From NCBI GenBank assembly GCA_965153355.1, contig OZ231126.1, forward strand, positions 105,710,001 through 105,774,000: a DNA stretch of 64,000 nucleotides. The letters run 5' to 3'. The DNA comes from Flaccisagitta enflata (Eukaryota > Chaetognatha > Sagittoidea > Aphragmophora). Positions 11,222-20,130 of the stretch are shown piece after piece (the first letter of the stretch is position 1; the number at the start of each line of letters is the position of its first letter). Both the position numbers and the translations under genes were made by a program. Under the pieces are notes generated by a model that did no database searches, was not told where the DNA came from, and saw only the letters and a program-made list of their open reading frames with translations.

Positions 11222-11936
11222 TGAAAAAAAATCAAGGGAATGAAAAAGAACTTGACGCAGTAATGTAAGAAGAACTTTTGAGAAAAAGAAAATTTCTTCA
11301 CAGAGAATTTTTGCCTTGTTCTTTTCTCAGATGCACAAATTGATGACGTACTAGAGTCAACAGACTACGATATACTTATGGGAAGAGCACACTGACCCCA
11401 CATAATGAGTGGATCAAAGATTCGATAGAGGTAGTGTCAGACAACAAAAGTATGCAATAAAATTTTTTTGGTCAAATATGTACAACTAAAGGTGCGCCAC
11501 CGAGACAATTGAAGGCATGGGTAGAAAGCAATGGAAAAGGGCTTTCTTTTCATACATTCAAATCAAACGATGGCGCATTTTTTTGTATGATTTCTTACAT
11601 TTATCTTCAAGTGGAAGATTGGGGCGGGACTCCCATGACCATGGCAAGATTCAGGATGTATCTAGGAGTCATTTAATATGCCCACTTATAATCCATTCAT
11701 TCCTCTTAAGTCAATTAACTTCAATGGAAGTCAAAAATAGTCAGTCCCTCGAAATCCCTTAAATGGAGGTCCCACTGTATGTGGTTATATGCTAACTAGA
11801 ACATAAGTCTTCGTTCAGTTGGACCTAAAACTCATTTAATCATGAAATAGTGATAAATTGATTCATATTATGGTTTGAATACTTCATCATACTTCCTGCC
11901 GTGGAAACGCCTGCTTCTACAGACCACTGAAATGAT
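11222..11936. other. No gene seen; possible solitary pogo-type end at 11,777
   Basis: Unique sequence. GGAGGTCCCACTG followed by TA at 11,765-11,779 resembles the inverted terminus of the pogo-like MITEs at 18.5 and 24.4 kb (TA, CAGT, then a purine-rich ACCCCGC). A convincing left end was not found. Confidence 0.35.
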
Positions 11937-12018
11937 TTGAAAAGCCTCAAAAAGATCTTTTTCCAGACCATTTCACCTAAGATTTTGTGCGATTTCATGT
12001 CAGTCCCCACCGTCATAG

Positions 12019-12197
12019 ATTGTCATTCGTGTCTTTCTGATCCAAAAATTCTTTGGGGAAAGAATTGTTGGGTAATCATGTTAGAAGCCATTTTAATTTC
12101 TTTCTCTGTCATTTGTTTAGTAAAATATTTTATCTCTAAACGAAAAAGTGCATGGCATGATAGAAGGCACAAGAAAACTGCTCAATTCAAATCTTAA
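12019..12197 (+). CDS. Weak candidate 3' exon: membrane segment plus basic tail
   Basis: An AG-ended site (CACCGTCATAG) precedes a frame with CHSC and NCW cysteines, a 20-residue hydrophobic stretch (MLEAILISFSVICLVKYF) and a basic tail with RKSAWHDRRHKK, then stop. This layout suits the end of a type I or GPI-like surface protein. There is no upstream exon, no AATAAA close by and no family match that I recognise, so chance remains likely. Confidence 0.2.
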
Positions 12198-12315
12198 TTT
12201 TTAGATATGACAAGCAATCTTCAAATTGATGTCATTTCTAAATTGTTTGAGCTACCAGTTTGGGATTGAACACAAATGAAAGATTTTTTGAAACCGTTTC
12301 TGAATCTCGCCAATC

Positions 12316-12430
12316 TTTAGTCGTGTGCACGCGACTCTACTACCTGCTTTGTCCCTCAGTCGGTCGGTTAGTTGGTCACACTTTACTTTTCACTTTTTTC
12401 TTAACATCATTTTTAGTCATTCCAAGTCAC
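12316..12430 (+). repeat. Family C element, 5' part only
   Basis: TTTAGTCGTGTGCACGCGAC, then CTCTACTACCTGCTTTGTC and a GTCGGTCGGTTAGTTGGTC tract, then TTTTTAGTCATTCCAAGTC. The 3' end (GTGTTGGCCTTGTTT) is absent. Confidence 0.6.
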
Positions 12431-12700
12431 CCGGGACCTCTGAGGGCTAACCCGGCCCTGCCCCTGCCCAGACTTAAGGAAATCTGTCATCAAATCCAAA
12501 CCTTTCTACCTTTTCAGGAAAAGGGAGTAAAAAATTCAATCCTAGACTTACGGGATGAACAAGGTCAAGCTGATTTATGATATGAAATGCTCTCACTCAT
12601 AAGATTAAGATAGAAATTTTTACCCACCTTGTTCACTATAGACTTTTTGGGGAAAATGACTTTTGTTGACAGTCATGAGAGGAACCTGTTAGACCCATTT
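12431..12700. other. No gene seen; LINE target flank
   Basis: Unique sequence up to the LINE target site. A CCCGGGACC-rich stretch at 12,428-12,472 gives a short HPGP-containing frame that I do not regard as a 2A peptide. Confidence 0.4.
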
Positions 12701-12713
12701 ACGATATCTACGG
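12701..12713. repeat. LINE target site duplication, left copy
   Basis: ACGATATCTACGG here is repeated at 17,034-17,046 right after the (AAC)n tail of the LINE. The first AC may be shared with the tail, so 11-13 bp are true duplication. Confidence 0.85.
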
Positions 12714-12849
12714 CCATCCAATATCGTCGCCTTTCCGTGGTGGATGGATGTCGACGTCAGCATGACGTTGGCTCAAACGATGACCAACAAAAACCCCCAA
12801 ACTTCGCTTCTTCATCCTCTTTTCGTCTAAGGCGTCAACATCTGCCAGT

Positions 12850-14582
12850 ATGAGGACGCCTATATTCTACTGGCAAAAACTCTCAGGGAAGCTCTTCATC
12901 CGACGACTTATATTAATTCTCCTTTTCATCTCCGGAATCTCTCCCAATCCCGGCCCTCGCCCTCCTCGTCCTCCTCCTCCCGTCGATATTCCTCGCGTCC
13001 TCCAACTTAATGTCAATGCGATAAATACGTCTAAGAACAAACTTGAAGTTTATCTGCATGAAAACAATGTTAAGATTGCGTGCATCCAGGAATCCAAACT
13101 ACGCCCTCACATCCCGGACCCTGTCTTCAGTAATTACACCCTCCTTCGACGCGACCGCCCTGGTGATGGTGGAGGCGGCGGCCTCATCATCCTCGTCCAT
13201 CACGACGTCGAATTCGCGCCAATCGACACCTCTGCGCTAAATGACCAACGACTGGAAATCATCGGCGTCAAAATCTTCCTTCGCCACGCGGACATCCGTA
13301 TATACAACGTCTACATCCCACCGTCTGCCTCTTGCCCCAACGATTATCTGCCGGATTTCACCGCCATTCTTGACCATCCGGATGGAGATGCTTTCATCCT
13401 CGGCGACTTCAACGCTCATAGTCACGAGTGGTTTTCGACTTCCGACGATTCAAGGGGCGAGAGTCTCCTCGACGCTATCGAAGTAAGCGACTTTTGCATC
13501 GCCAACAACGACGCCGCTACACGCCTTCCTACCACAGCCAACGGCTCCCCTTCCTCTCCTGACGTCTCTCTCATTTCCGCTCATCTTCTTCCTCTCGTCA
13601 CCTGGTCTGTTCCAACTATATCCAACGGCGCCTTCAACGCTCATCCCCTCAACTCCGACCATCTCCCCATCCTCATCTCCTTCGTCGACCCCCAACTCCG
13701 CAACAACTTCCCCAACGTCCGCATGCGTCGCACTTATCCGAGTCTCCATAAGGCTAATTGGCGTAAATTCACTGAAGATCTCGAGTCGCTTATTCCTTTG
13801 TCTCCCCCGTCGTCTTGCGTCGACGGCGAGGCTAAGTTAAGGAAAGCAGTCTTACAAGCATCCCGCCGGAATATTCCGGCTGGTTACCGACATGACTTCG
13901 TCCCTAACTTTCCACGCGAGGCCGCTGAAATTCGCGACCGACGCGACGCCCTCCGTGCCCGCAGCCCCCATGACCCGGGAATTGCGGACTTGGAGAGACA
14001 ACTGCGTGAGGTGATAAATAAATCGAAGCGAGATGCCTTCATTGAAGAATTGGACGCTACTAACAACGACGGTAACTCAGCCAAATTCATCAGCATCACT
14101 CGTCAGCTATCCGGAATGCGCATTTACAACGCCCCAAATCAACCCATCGACTTTGACGGCCGTATTTTTACTAAACGACAAAATATCGCGAATCGGTTCA
14201 ACAAGAAGTATGCCAACGTTGTGCCTCACCGTCAAACGCCTCTCACGCGCCGCGTTATCCGCAAGATCAAGAAGAAGAAGCTGGATCATTCCTGCGCGCC
14301 AATCGACGAAACCGCCGTAATTGCTGCAATTCAACGTGCCAAAAGCTCATCTGCTGCTGGCCCGGATGGCCTCACTATGATTCACTACAAAAACTTCGGT
14401 CGCCGCGCCATCGCTTATCTTACCTCCATTTTCAACTTGTCCGTCCAACACGCGCAAATGCCAGCTATATGGAAGAAAGCCAATATAATCCCTGTCCCTA
14501 AGCCTGGGAAGGATCCGCTCCTATCGTCGTCTAAGCGCCCCATCTCGCTTCTTTGTCCCGCGTCAAAACTCCTCGAGCGAGT
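12850..14582 (+). CDS. LINE polyprotein, 5' part: 2A-like leader, endonuclease, start of reverse transcriptase
   Basis: A 577-codon frame from the ATG at 12,850 to the nested insertion. Residues 15-29 are hydrophobic and lead into ISPNPGP (30-36). The endonuclease covers about 48-280: LNVNAINT, IQESKL with the catalytic Glu near 81, GDFNAH at 185-190 and SDHLPI from 269. A linker rich in Arg and Asp follows, then the start of the reverse transcriptase with AGPDGLT and RPISLLCPASKLLERV. The frame resumes without a shift at 15,415. The enzyme nicks target DNA and primes reverse transcription on it. It is inactive here because it is interrupted. The Jockey-group assignment rests on the single frame and the C-terminal motif. 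Confidence 0.9.
12937..12957 (+). other. 2A-like NPGP motif at LINE N-terminus
   Basis: GISPNPGP follows a hydrophobic run (LILILLFIS). Canonical 2A peptides read D-V/I-E-x-NPGP. Here the Asp and Glu positions are Gly and Ser, so ribosome skipping may be weak or lost. N-terminal 2A-like motifs are known in several invertebrate non-LTR elements, where some double as signal sequences. Confidence 0.65.
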
Positions 14583-15409
14583 CAAGTTCAAGTTCAAGTT
14601 CAAGTCAACCGGAAAAGGAAAGCCAGTGGCTTGTGGTCCCGGTGCAGTCAGTCATTCATCTGCATTCTTATGTAACCGTAACAACGTAAAACAATGTATC
14701 CAGACTTTGGCATGCTTCACCAAAAACAAGATGAAAAAAGGTGAAAAAAGACTCACCATACTTTCGCTTGGTATTACCCTTACCAAAACATAAGAGAAAC
14801 TTACTATTTCCATCTTGAGGGGTTCCATTCAACTCTTTTACCATGTCAGTTGGCCTTAAGGATCCTCTCATCAAGGCGATTCTTGAAGGAATCAAGTGAC
14901 TTAGCCGCTTTCACGTCTGCCGGAAGTAGATTCCACTTTTGAATGACCCTGTAAGAGAAGAAGGTCTGTCGTTGCTTGCGGCCATTTGCCGCCATTTCTT
15001 TAACCAACCTTGGTCCACCTCTTGCGTCCCGGACCTCCCAGAATATCTCTGGGTTAATTTTCGTGAGTCCTTTGAGCATCTTGAAGACTTCAATCAGATC
15101 ACCTCTTTCTCGTCTTTGTTCAAGAGTTATCAAACCAAGATTCTTCCTTCTTTCTTCGGAGTTCAGCCGTTTAAGCCCCCAAACCATGGCAGTTGCTTTT
15201 GATTGCACAGCCTCGAGTAATTTTGATTCCGCCGATGACCCGGGTGGACATGCTGTCATTCCATAATCGAGGTGAGGACGAATTCTTTGATTGTACAGCA
15301 CACAGAAAGCCCTTTTGTCAATGTAGGTGAAATTCCGTCGGATGCGCGCTATTTCAGCCAGGGCCTTGCTTCTTGCTTTGCTGACATGCGTGGAGGTGCA
15401 GAGGTCGTC
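14583..15409 (-). mobile_element. 5'-truncated CR1-like LINE nested in the Jockey-like LINE
   Basis: An 827-bp insert in inverse orientation, flanked by CGAGT at 14,578-14,582 and 15,410-15,414. Removing it restores LLERVLLPFF in the host reverse transcriptase with the frame intact. The insert's 3' end (left) carries a hexamer tail, (AACTTG)3-like, as CR1 and L2 elements do. The 5' end is cut within the reverse transcriptase C-terminal part, the usual result of incomplete reverse transcription. Confidence 0.9.
14846..15409 (-). CDS. CR1-like reverse transcriptase, C-terminal 187 residues
   Basis: The minus-strand frame runs from the truncation point to TGA at 14,846. It has the conserved end of CR1-type ORF2: IRRNFTYIDKRAF, then LYNQRIRPHLDYG, a LEAVQSKAT block, LGLITLEQRRERGDL, and a final FFSYRVIQKWNLLPADV with SLDSFKNRLD. 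The polymerase core (palm with YADD) is missing. About 260 bp of 3' untranslated sequence follows before the hexamer tail. Not functional. Confidence 0.88.
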   Translation of the reverse strand, partial: DDLCTSTHVSKARSKALAEIARIRRNFTYIDKRAFCVLYNQRIRPHLDYGMTACPPGSSAESKLLEAVQSKATAMVWGLKRLNSEERRKNLGLITLEQRRERGDLIEVFKMLKGLTKINPEIFWEVRDARGGPRLVKEMAANGRKQRQTFFSYRVIQKWNLLPADVKAAKSLDSFKNRLDERILKAN

Positions 15410-15414
15410 CGAGT

Positions 15415-16981
15415 GCTTCTTCCATTTTTCACCGCGTCTCTCAAACCTACAGAAACTCAGCATGGCTTCCGTCCTCATCACTCGACGAGTTCTGCCTTAC
15501 TCCCGACGGTTACTCATATCGCCCAGGGATTTAATGAAAAGAAACCGGCCGCTCGCACCGCGACTGTCGCCATCGACATCGCGAAGGCTTTCGAGTCAGT
15601 TCACCATTCTATCCTCCTTGACGAAGCGTCTGAGACTGACCTCCATCCCAACCTGCTTCACTGGCTTTCTGCGTACCTCCATGGGCGTCAGTCCAGGGTT
15701 ATATGGCAGGGAGCCACATCAAGTTGGAGGATTGTCAGACGAGGCGTCCCTCAGGGATCAGTCCTCGGTCCCGTTTTATTCAACTTCTTCGTTCGCGACT
15801 GCCCTGTCCGTCAGCCTTCCTACGCGGACGACTTCACGATCAGCCAGTCGTCTTCGGAGTTGGCGGAGATCGAGAGAAGGCTGCAAAGCGACATCGATGC
15901 CGTCGAAGCCTGGGCTCTTAGAAAAGAACTTGTCATCGCTCCGTCGAAATCTTCAATCACGTTCTTCACTCCCGACAGGGCCCGTCAATCGAAAACCCAC
16001 CCAAACGTCACCATCGCCGGCGCCCCGATTCCATTGAACAAGACGCCTAAAATCTTGGGCGTGACCGTGGACACCCATTTCTGTTTCCATGCCCACGCCG
16101 CTGATCTGGTCAAATCTTGTAAGAAGAAGCTCGGAATGCTCCGTGCTCTTGCTGGCACCGGCTGGGGCTGCCAGAAAGAGCTCCTGCTCCGTACCTTCAA
16201 AACTTACGTCGAGCCCAAAATCAACTATGCCGCCGCTGTCTGGTCGCCAAATGCAAGCGACACCTCCTTCGAATCCATCCAGAAGATCCAAAATGCGGCC
16301 CTTCGCATCGCCACCAGCTGCCACAAAGCCGCCACTATTGAACATCTTCATCATGAGGCCAAGTTCCCTCTTGTCCGCGATCATCTTGACATGCTTTCCG
16401 CACAACATCTCGCCAGCTGCCTTCGCCCTACGCATCCCTCTCTTGTAGTTGTCACCGCTCCTTCCGGCCCCCGTTCCATGAAGGCAACTTTACAAAGCAA
16501 ACATCAGGCTGCCATCGATCCGTATCTAACCAACGGCTCTGTCGATCCGGCCACTTACAAGACCGTTCTCAAAAACGTCCACACCGACTTTATCGCTGCT
16601 TCCATTGAAAAATAAAATACCGCTAACCCGCTGCTTAACGCCACGCCACCCAAAATTTCGCCCTCTGAGAAAAACCTCAGCCGCATCCAGCGTTGCACTC
16701 TGGCCCAACTTCGCTCTGGTAGCTGCCGCCTACTAAATGATTACAAGGTCCTCCTTGGACACACGCGCTCGGCCTTATGTCCTGAATGTCTTTTCCACCG
16801 CCATACAGCTAAACATATATTTGATTGTGATGCCGTCCCCACAAATTTGACGCCGCGGGACCTCTGGGTCAACCCGGCAACCGTCGTCGGCTTCCTCCAA
16901 ACTCTTCCTTCTTTTTCGTCTTTGCTTCCCGCTAATCCCCCGCCTCCTCCTCCTCCTCCTCAACCTCCTGACACCCCTTGA
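15415..16981 (+). CDS. LINE polyprotein, 3' part: reverse transcriptase core and CCHC C-terminus, with internal TAA
   Basis: This continues the frame broken at 14,582. It shows QHGFRPHHST, motif A (AIDIAKAFESV), motif B (GVPQGSVLGP), motif C (YADD at about 15,821-15,832), and a thumb region with LGVTVD, YVEPKINYAAAVW and IQNAALRIA. A TAA at 16,613-16,615 interrupts it after ASIEK, but the same frame stays open for 121 codons to TGA at 16,979. That part contains LAQLRSG and the zinc-knuckle-like CPEC-x7-H-x4-C (HIFDC), then DLWVNPATV, typical of Jockey-group C-termini, and a poly-Pro end. The total frame would be 1,100 codons. Translation is blocked by the insert and the TAA. Confidence 0.9.
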
Positions 16982-17033
16982 ACCCTGCGAAGCTTTCTAC
17001 ATGGCTTCGCCACCCGGGGAAACAACAACAACA

Positions 17034-17046
17034 ACGATATCTACGG
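17034..17046. repeat. LINE target site duplication, right copy
   Basis: ACGATATCTACGG follows the AACAACAACAAC tail and matches the left copy at 12,701-12,713. Confidence 0.85.
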
Positions 17047-17901
17047 GAAACTTTACTTTACCTTGATTGAAGAGCGCCCACAATTATAGTCATACATTGC
17101 TAATGATGCAGTTGTTCATGGCCACAACAAGAACGTTATTACCTCACATGAAAAAAGATCTTTCATAGGAACTATTTATCATTCTTCCCCTCGAACTTTT
17201 TGTTTTGCTATTTTCTTTCTTTTTTTTTTCAACTTTTTATTGAAAGGCTTGAATTTGTTAGAATGCGACGAGATCTTATGACTTTATTTCCACAAGTACA
17301 CAGAGGATGTCAAATTGTCAAGTAAGCCACCGATTCATGTGACAACAAAGGAACAAAGGAACAAGCTATCAAGCAAATGAACAAACAAATGAACAAATGA
17401 ACAAATGAACAAATGAGCGCTTGAATGAAGAAACTGGCAAATGAACGGAAAGACTATCGAATTCAATTTCAAGGGCCGTCAAAAGAGCTAAGGGGTAAAC
17501 TGACAACTCTCAAAAAGAAAGTATTTGTCAAATGAATTTCAGATTGAGAAAATGGAAATCAAGACCGAGAGTCTATGATCGCGTAACTGTTTCGCGTGAC
17601 GTCAGACACGTGTCTAAATTCGTCCATTCCACATTGAAGCTTCATTAGATGTTTCCAGGTATGTGTAGTTGAGCTGCTTGAGTGTACGTTCACAGCCCCC
17701 CCCCCACACACACACACTCTTGGTGGGATACAGGGAGTATTTAGATCACATACAAACACACACACGCATACACACACACACACAGTCGCACACACAGTCA
17801 CACACACACGCGCACACACATACATAGTTTTTTACATACACACAAACACACAAGCACACACACGCGCGAATGAAACATCCTTGACCAGTTAGTCTATATG
17901 G
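17047..17901. other. No gene seen; (ATGAACAA)n and CA-rich tracts
   Basis: Unique sequence. An 8-bp microsatellite (ATGAACAA and variants) lies at about 17,365-17,418 and an interrupted CA-rich tract at 17,700-17,870. The minus-strand frame over the CA tract is low complexity. Confidence 0.6.
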
Positions 17902-18119
17902 TTTTAGTTGCGGACATGCATCTCTATAAGAGGCTTTGTCTGCGTCCGTCTGTCCGTCTACCTGTTAGTCCGCAGAGGTGATTAAGTGGAAAAATGAGCG
18001 TTTCGGATACTTTTTTACGTAGGTTTGTGTATGGAGTGGAGTTTGGATGGGGATTGGATGCCCCTGCCCACCCGTCCGCAACGATGTTGAGACCTCGTGT
18101 CACTTGTTTAGATGTTTTC
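17902..18119 (+). repeat. Family D element, CACTTGTTT-ended variant
   Basis: Starts TTTTAGTTGCGGACATGCAT, continues with TATAAGAGGCTTTGTC and a GTCCGTCTGTCC tract, then ATGCCCCTGCCCACCCGTCC with GCAACGATGTTGAGACC, and ends CGTGTCACTTGTTTA. About 218 bp. It differs from the CCGGCCTTGTTT-ended family D form only in its last third. Confidence 0.7.
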
Positions 18120-18263
18120 TGCATCACCATGCCCAATTACTCATATGCCATTAGGGAAGCCGCGATTTCAAACTTGTTGACAGAGATGCATATCCAAAGA
18201 TAGCCAAGGAGTAAGATCGCATTGCATCATCAAGAGGGATGGAAAAATGAAGCTAATCTTAGG
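18120..18263. other. No gene seen
   Basis: Short unique sequence. Part of it (ATGCATATCCAAAGATAGCC ... TGGAAAAATGA) recurs near 18,795-18,870, which suggests an old duplication around the family E repeat. Confidence 0.4.
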
Positions 18264-18436
18264 TAAACTAGGTCAAGTAGGCCAATAGGTGCTATGTGTG
18301 GATCGTCAAACAAATGCGTTACCGACCGACCAACCAACCGACCGACCAACCAACCAACCAACCAACCAACCAACCAACCAACCGACCGACTGACCAACCA
18401 AGGGACACAGCCAATTATAGAGGTGCTTTGAGCACA
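18264..18436 (-). repeat. Family E short interspersed element with (CCAA)n
   Basis: AGGCCAATAGGTGCTATGTG ... GATCGTC ... AATGCGTTACC, then CGACCGACC and (CCAA)n, then ACACAGCCAATTATAGAGGT. A cleaner copy at 47,379-47,505 has AAACAAGGCC and CTAAAAA ends, so family E shares its outer ends with families C and D. Confidence 0.6.
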
Positions 18437-18465
18437 CTCGCATATGTATGTATGTGAAGTAGCTA

Positions 18466-18641
18466 CAGTTAAACCCCGCTCTAACGGACCCGTCAGCAAC
18501 GAAATTCTACCTATAACAGATACAAATTTATTGTTCCTTCAATTTGTTTTCCTTAATTTTCTTTGTTAGCAATAATAGAATTCTACCTATAACATATAAA
18601 ATTTATTAGTCCCTTGAATGCGTAAGAGCGGGATTTAACTG
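18466..18641. mobile_element. pogo/Tigger-like MITE, 176 bp
   Basis: Flanked by TA at 18,464-18,465 and 18,642-18,643. The left end CAGTTAAACCCCGCTCTAAC and the inverse right end CAGTTAAATCCCGCTCTTAC pair over about 20 bp. TA duplication and CAGT-starting ends with an ACCCCGC core are typical of pogo/Tigger elements. There is no internal coding sequence. Confidence 0.8.
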
Positions 18642-18643
18642 TA

Positions 18644-18894
18644 CTCTCACATGGAGTCGTACAAATACAATTGAAAACATTGAAAAGTGATAATTTTCCA
18701 TATCAGTCTGTCAATCTGTCATTAGGAGACAGCACTTAGGAGTATATAAATGTGTTAAGCCCTGTCCAAATGCTTAAGGTAGCCGCGTTTCCGCATGTTG
18801 TTGACGTATACGCACATCCAATGATTGCTAAGGAGGAGAGTCGCAATGCGTCATCAAGAGAGATAGAAAAATGAGGCAAATTTTAGGTAAATGT
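18644..18894. other. No gene seen
   Basis: Unique sequence plus a second copy of the TGCATATCC...AAAAATGA block noted near 18,185-18,250. Confidence 0.4.
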
Positions 18895-19529
18895 GTTGCG
18901 GACATCCAACTCTATAAGAGGCCTTGTCTGTCCATCGATCCTTTGGTCCATTGGTCTGTCCGTACTCCGTAGAGGTGATCGAGTCAAAGAAGTGGGAAAA
19001 CGATCGTTTTAGAAGCTTTCTGTGTATGTGTGTGTGTGGGAAGGTGGGTTAGGAGTGGATGGGGGTTGGCTGCCCCTGCCTACCCGTCCGCAATGATATT
19101 GCGACCTTGCGTAACTTGTTAGTTGCAGACACACAACTCTGAGGCATTGTCCGTCCGTTCGTCCATCTATCTGTTGGTCCGTGGTGATCGAGTTGAAAAG
19201 TGCGAAAACACACTTTGATGCTGCCGTTTTGATATGTGAGTATGTGTGGGATGGGCGACGGTGTGGATGGGGGTTGAATGCCCCTGCCGACCCGTCCTCA
19301 ACAATATTGTGACCCTGCGTCACTTGTTGCTTTTTAGTTGCGGACACGCAATTCTATAAGAGGCTTTGTCCATCCGTTGGTCCGTCGGTCCGTGGTGATT
19401 GAGTTGAAAAGTGCAAAAATGCACATTTGTGATTGGCTGAGTGTGTGTGGGGTGGGCGTGGGTGTGGATGGGGGTGTCATGCCCATTCCCACCCGTCTGC
19501 AACGCTATTGCAACACCGCGTCACTTGTA
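18895..19529 (+). repeat. Three head-to-tail family D elements
   Basis: Units start at about 18,897, 19,122 and 19,336 (each TTGCGGACA-like), and each ends with a CGTCACTTGTT-like block. Units are about 215-225 bp and contain CCCCTGCCTACCCGTCC-like boxes and GATCGAGT. The junctions are direct, so the copies arose by tandem duplication or by repeated insertion at the 3' end of the same family. Confidence 0.75.
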
Positions 19530-19805
19530 GTCATCATTCCCCCCATAAGATCCTATACTCTGTCCAAATCATTTTTTCATTGAATTCATTCAGTATTCTT
19601 CACTTGTCTAACAGACATGCATGCACAATCAGCAAAGAACATTTGGGTGGATTTTCCTCTAGACCCATTGGATACCAAAACCGAGTGATGGGATATTTTA
19701 TCTGGTTGGTAACCTTTTTCATTCATAAACAATTTTTACATTGCTACTTTTGCGTGACATCAATTGGCTTATTGAAATTTAGGCTTGTCATGATATAATG
19801 TGGTC
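19530..19805. other. No gene seen
   Basis: Unique AT-rich sequence between the family D array and a (CA)n tract. Confidence 0.4.
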
Positions 19806-19809
19806 TGCT

Positions 19810-19826
19810 GTACACACACATACACA

Positions 19827-19908
<82 letters not shown>
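19810..19908. repeat. (CA)n microsatellite
   Basis: About 48 CA dinucleotides with two early CATA interruptions. Confidence 0.95.
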
Positions 19909-19909
<1 letters not shown>

Positions 19910-20130
19910 ACTCCCACCCACATGGTCACATCCATGTATACAAGAGCGGCCTCATGCACACATGCACCTGCTCAAAGCTCTTTTAGTTTTGAATTGATTG
20001 ATAAACTATTGAGATGCTTAGAGGCAAAAATTTTTCCCCGTAATTCAATTATTTTTTCTGTCTCCTTCAGATTTGGATTGTGCTGCATGGTGTTTGCTGT
20101 ATTATCTACTCTAAAAGAAATATTAACTTA

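Larger units (their letters stand above)
12714..17033 (+). mobile_element. Full-length Jockey-like non-LTR retrotransposon, disrupted by a nested insertion
   Basis: The element is bounded by a 13-bp target duplication and ends in a short (AAC)n tail. Without the nested 827-bp insert and its 5-bp duplication it is about 3.49 kb, with a 136-bp leader, a single long frame and a ~50-bp 3' part. The frame holds an apurinic-like endonuclease, a reverse transcriptase and a C-terminal CCHC motif. A separate ORF1 is not present. The leader is only 136 bp and its 74-codon frame overlaps the start by ATGA. Its GC content is well above the flanks. The copy is dead: it has a nested insertion plus a TAA. 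Confidence 0.9.

Noticed and set aside
12260-12580. Frame with a hydrophobic run and HPGP, resembling a second 2A-like motif
   Set aside because: It starts inside a family C repeat, the motif lacks NPGP, and no endonuclease follows.
14668-14895. 75-codon minus-strand frame next to the CR1-like fragment as a separate gene
   Set aside because: It lies in the 3' untranslated part of the CR1-like insert, overlapping its coding end.
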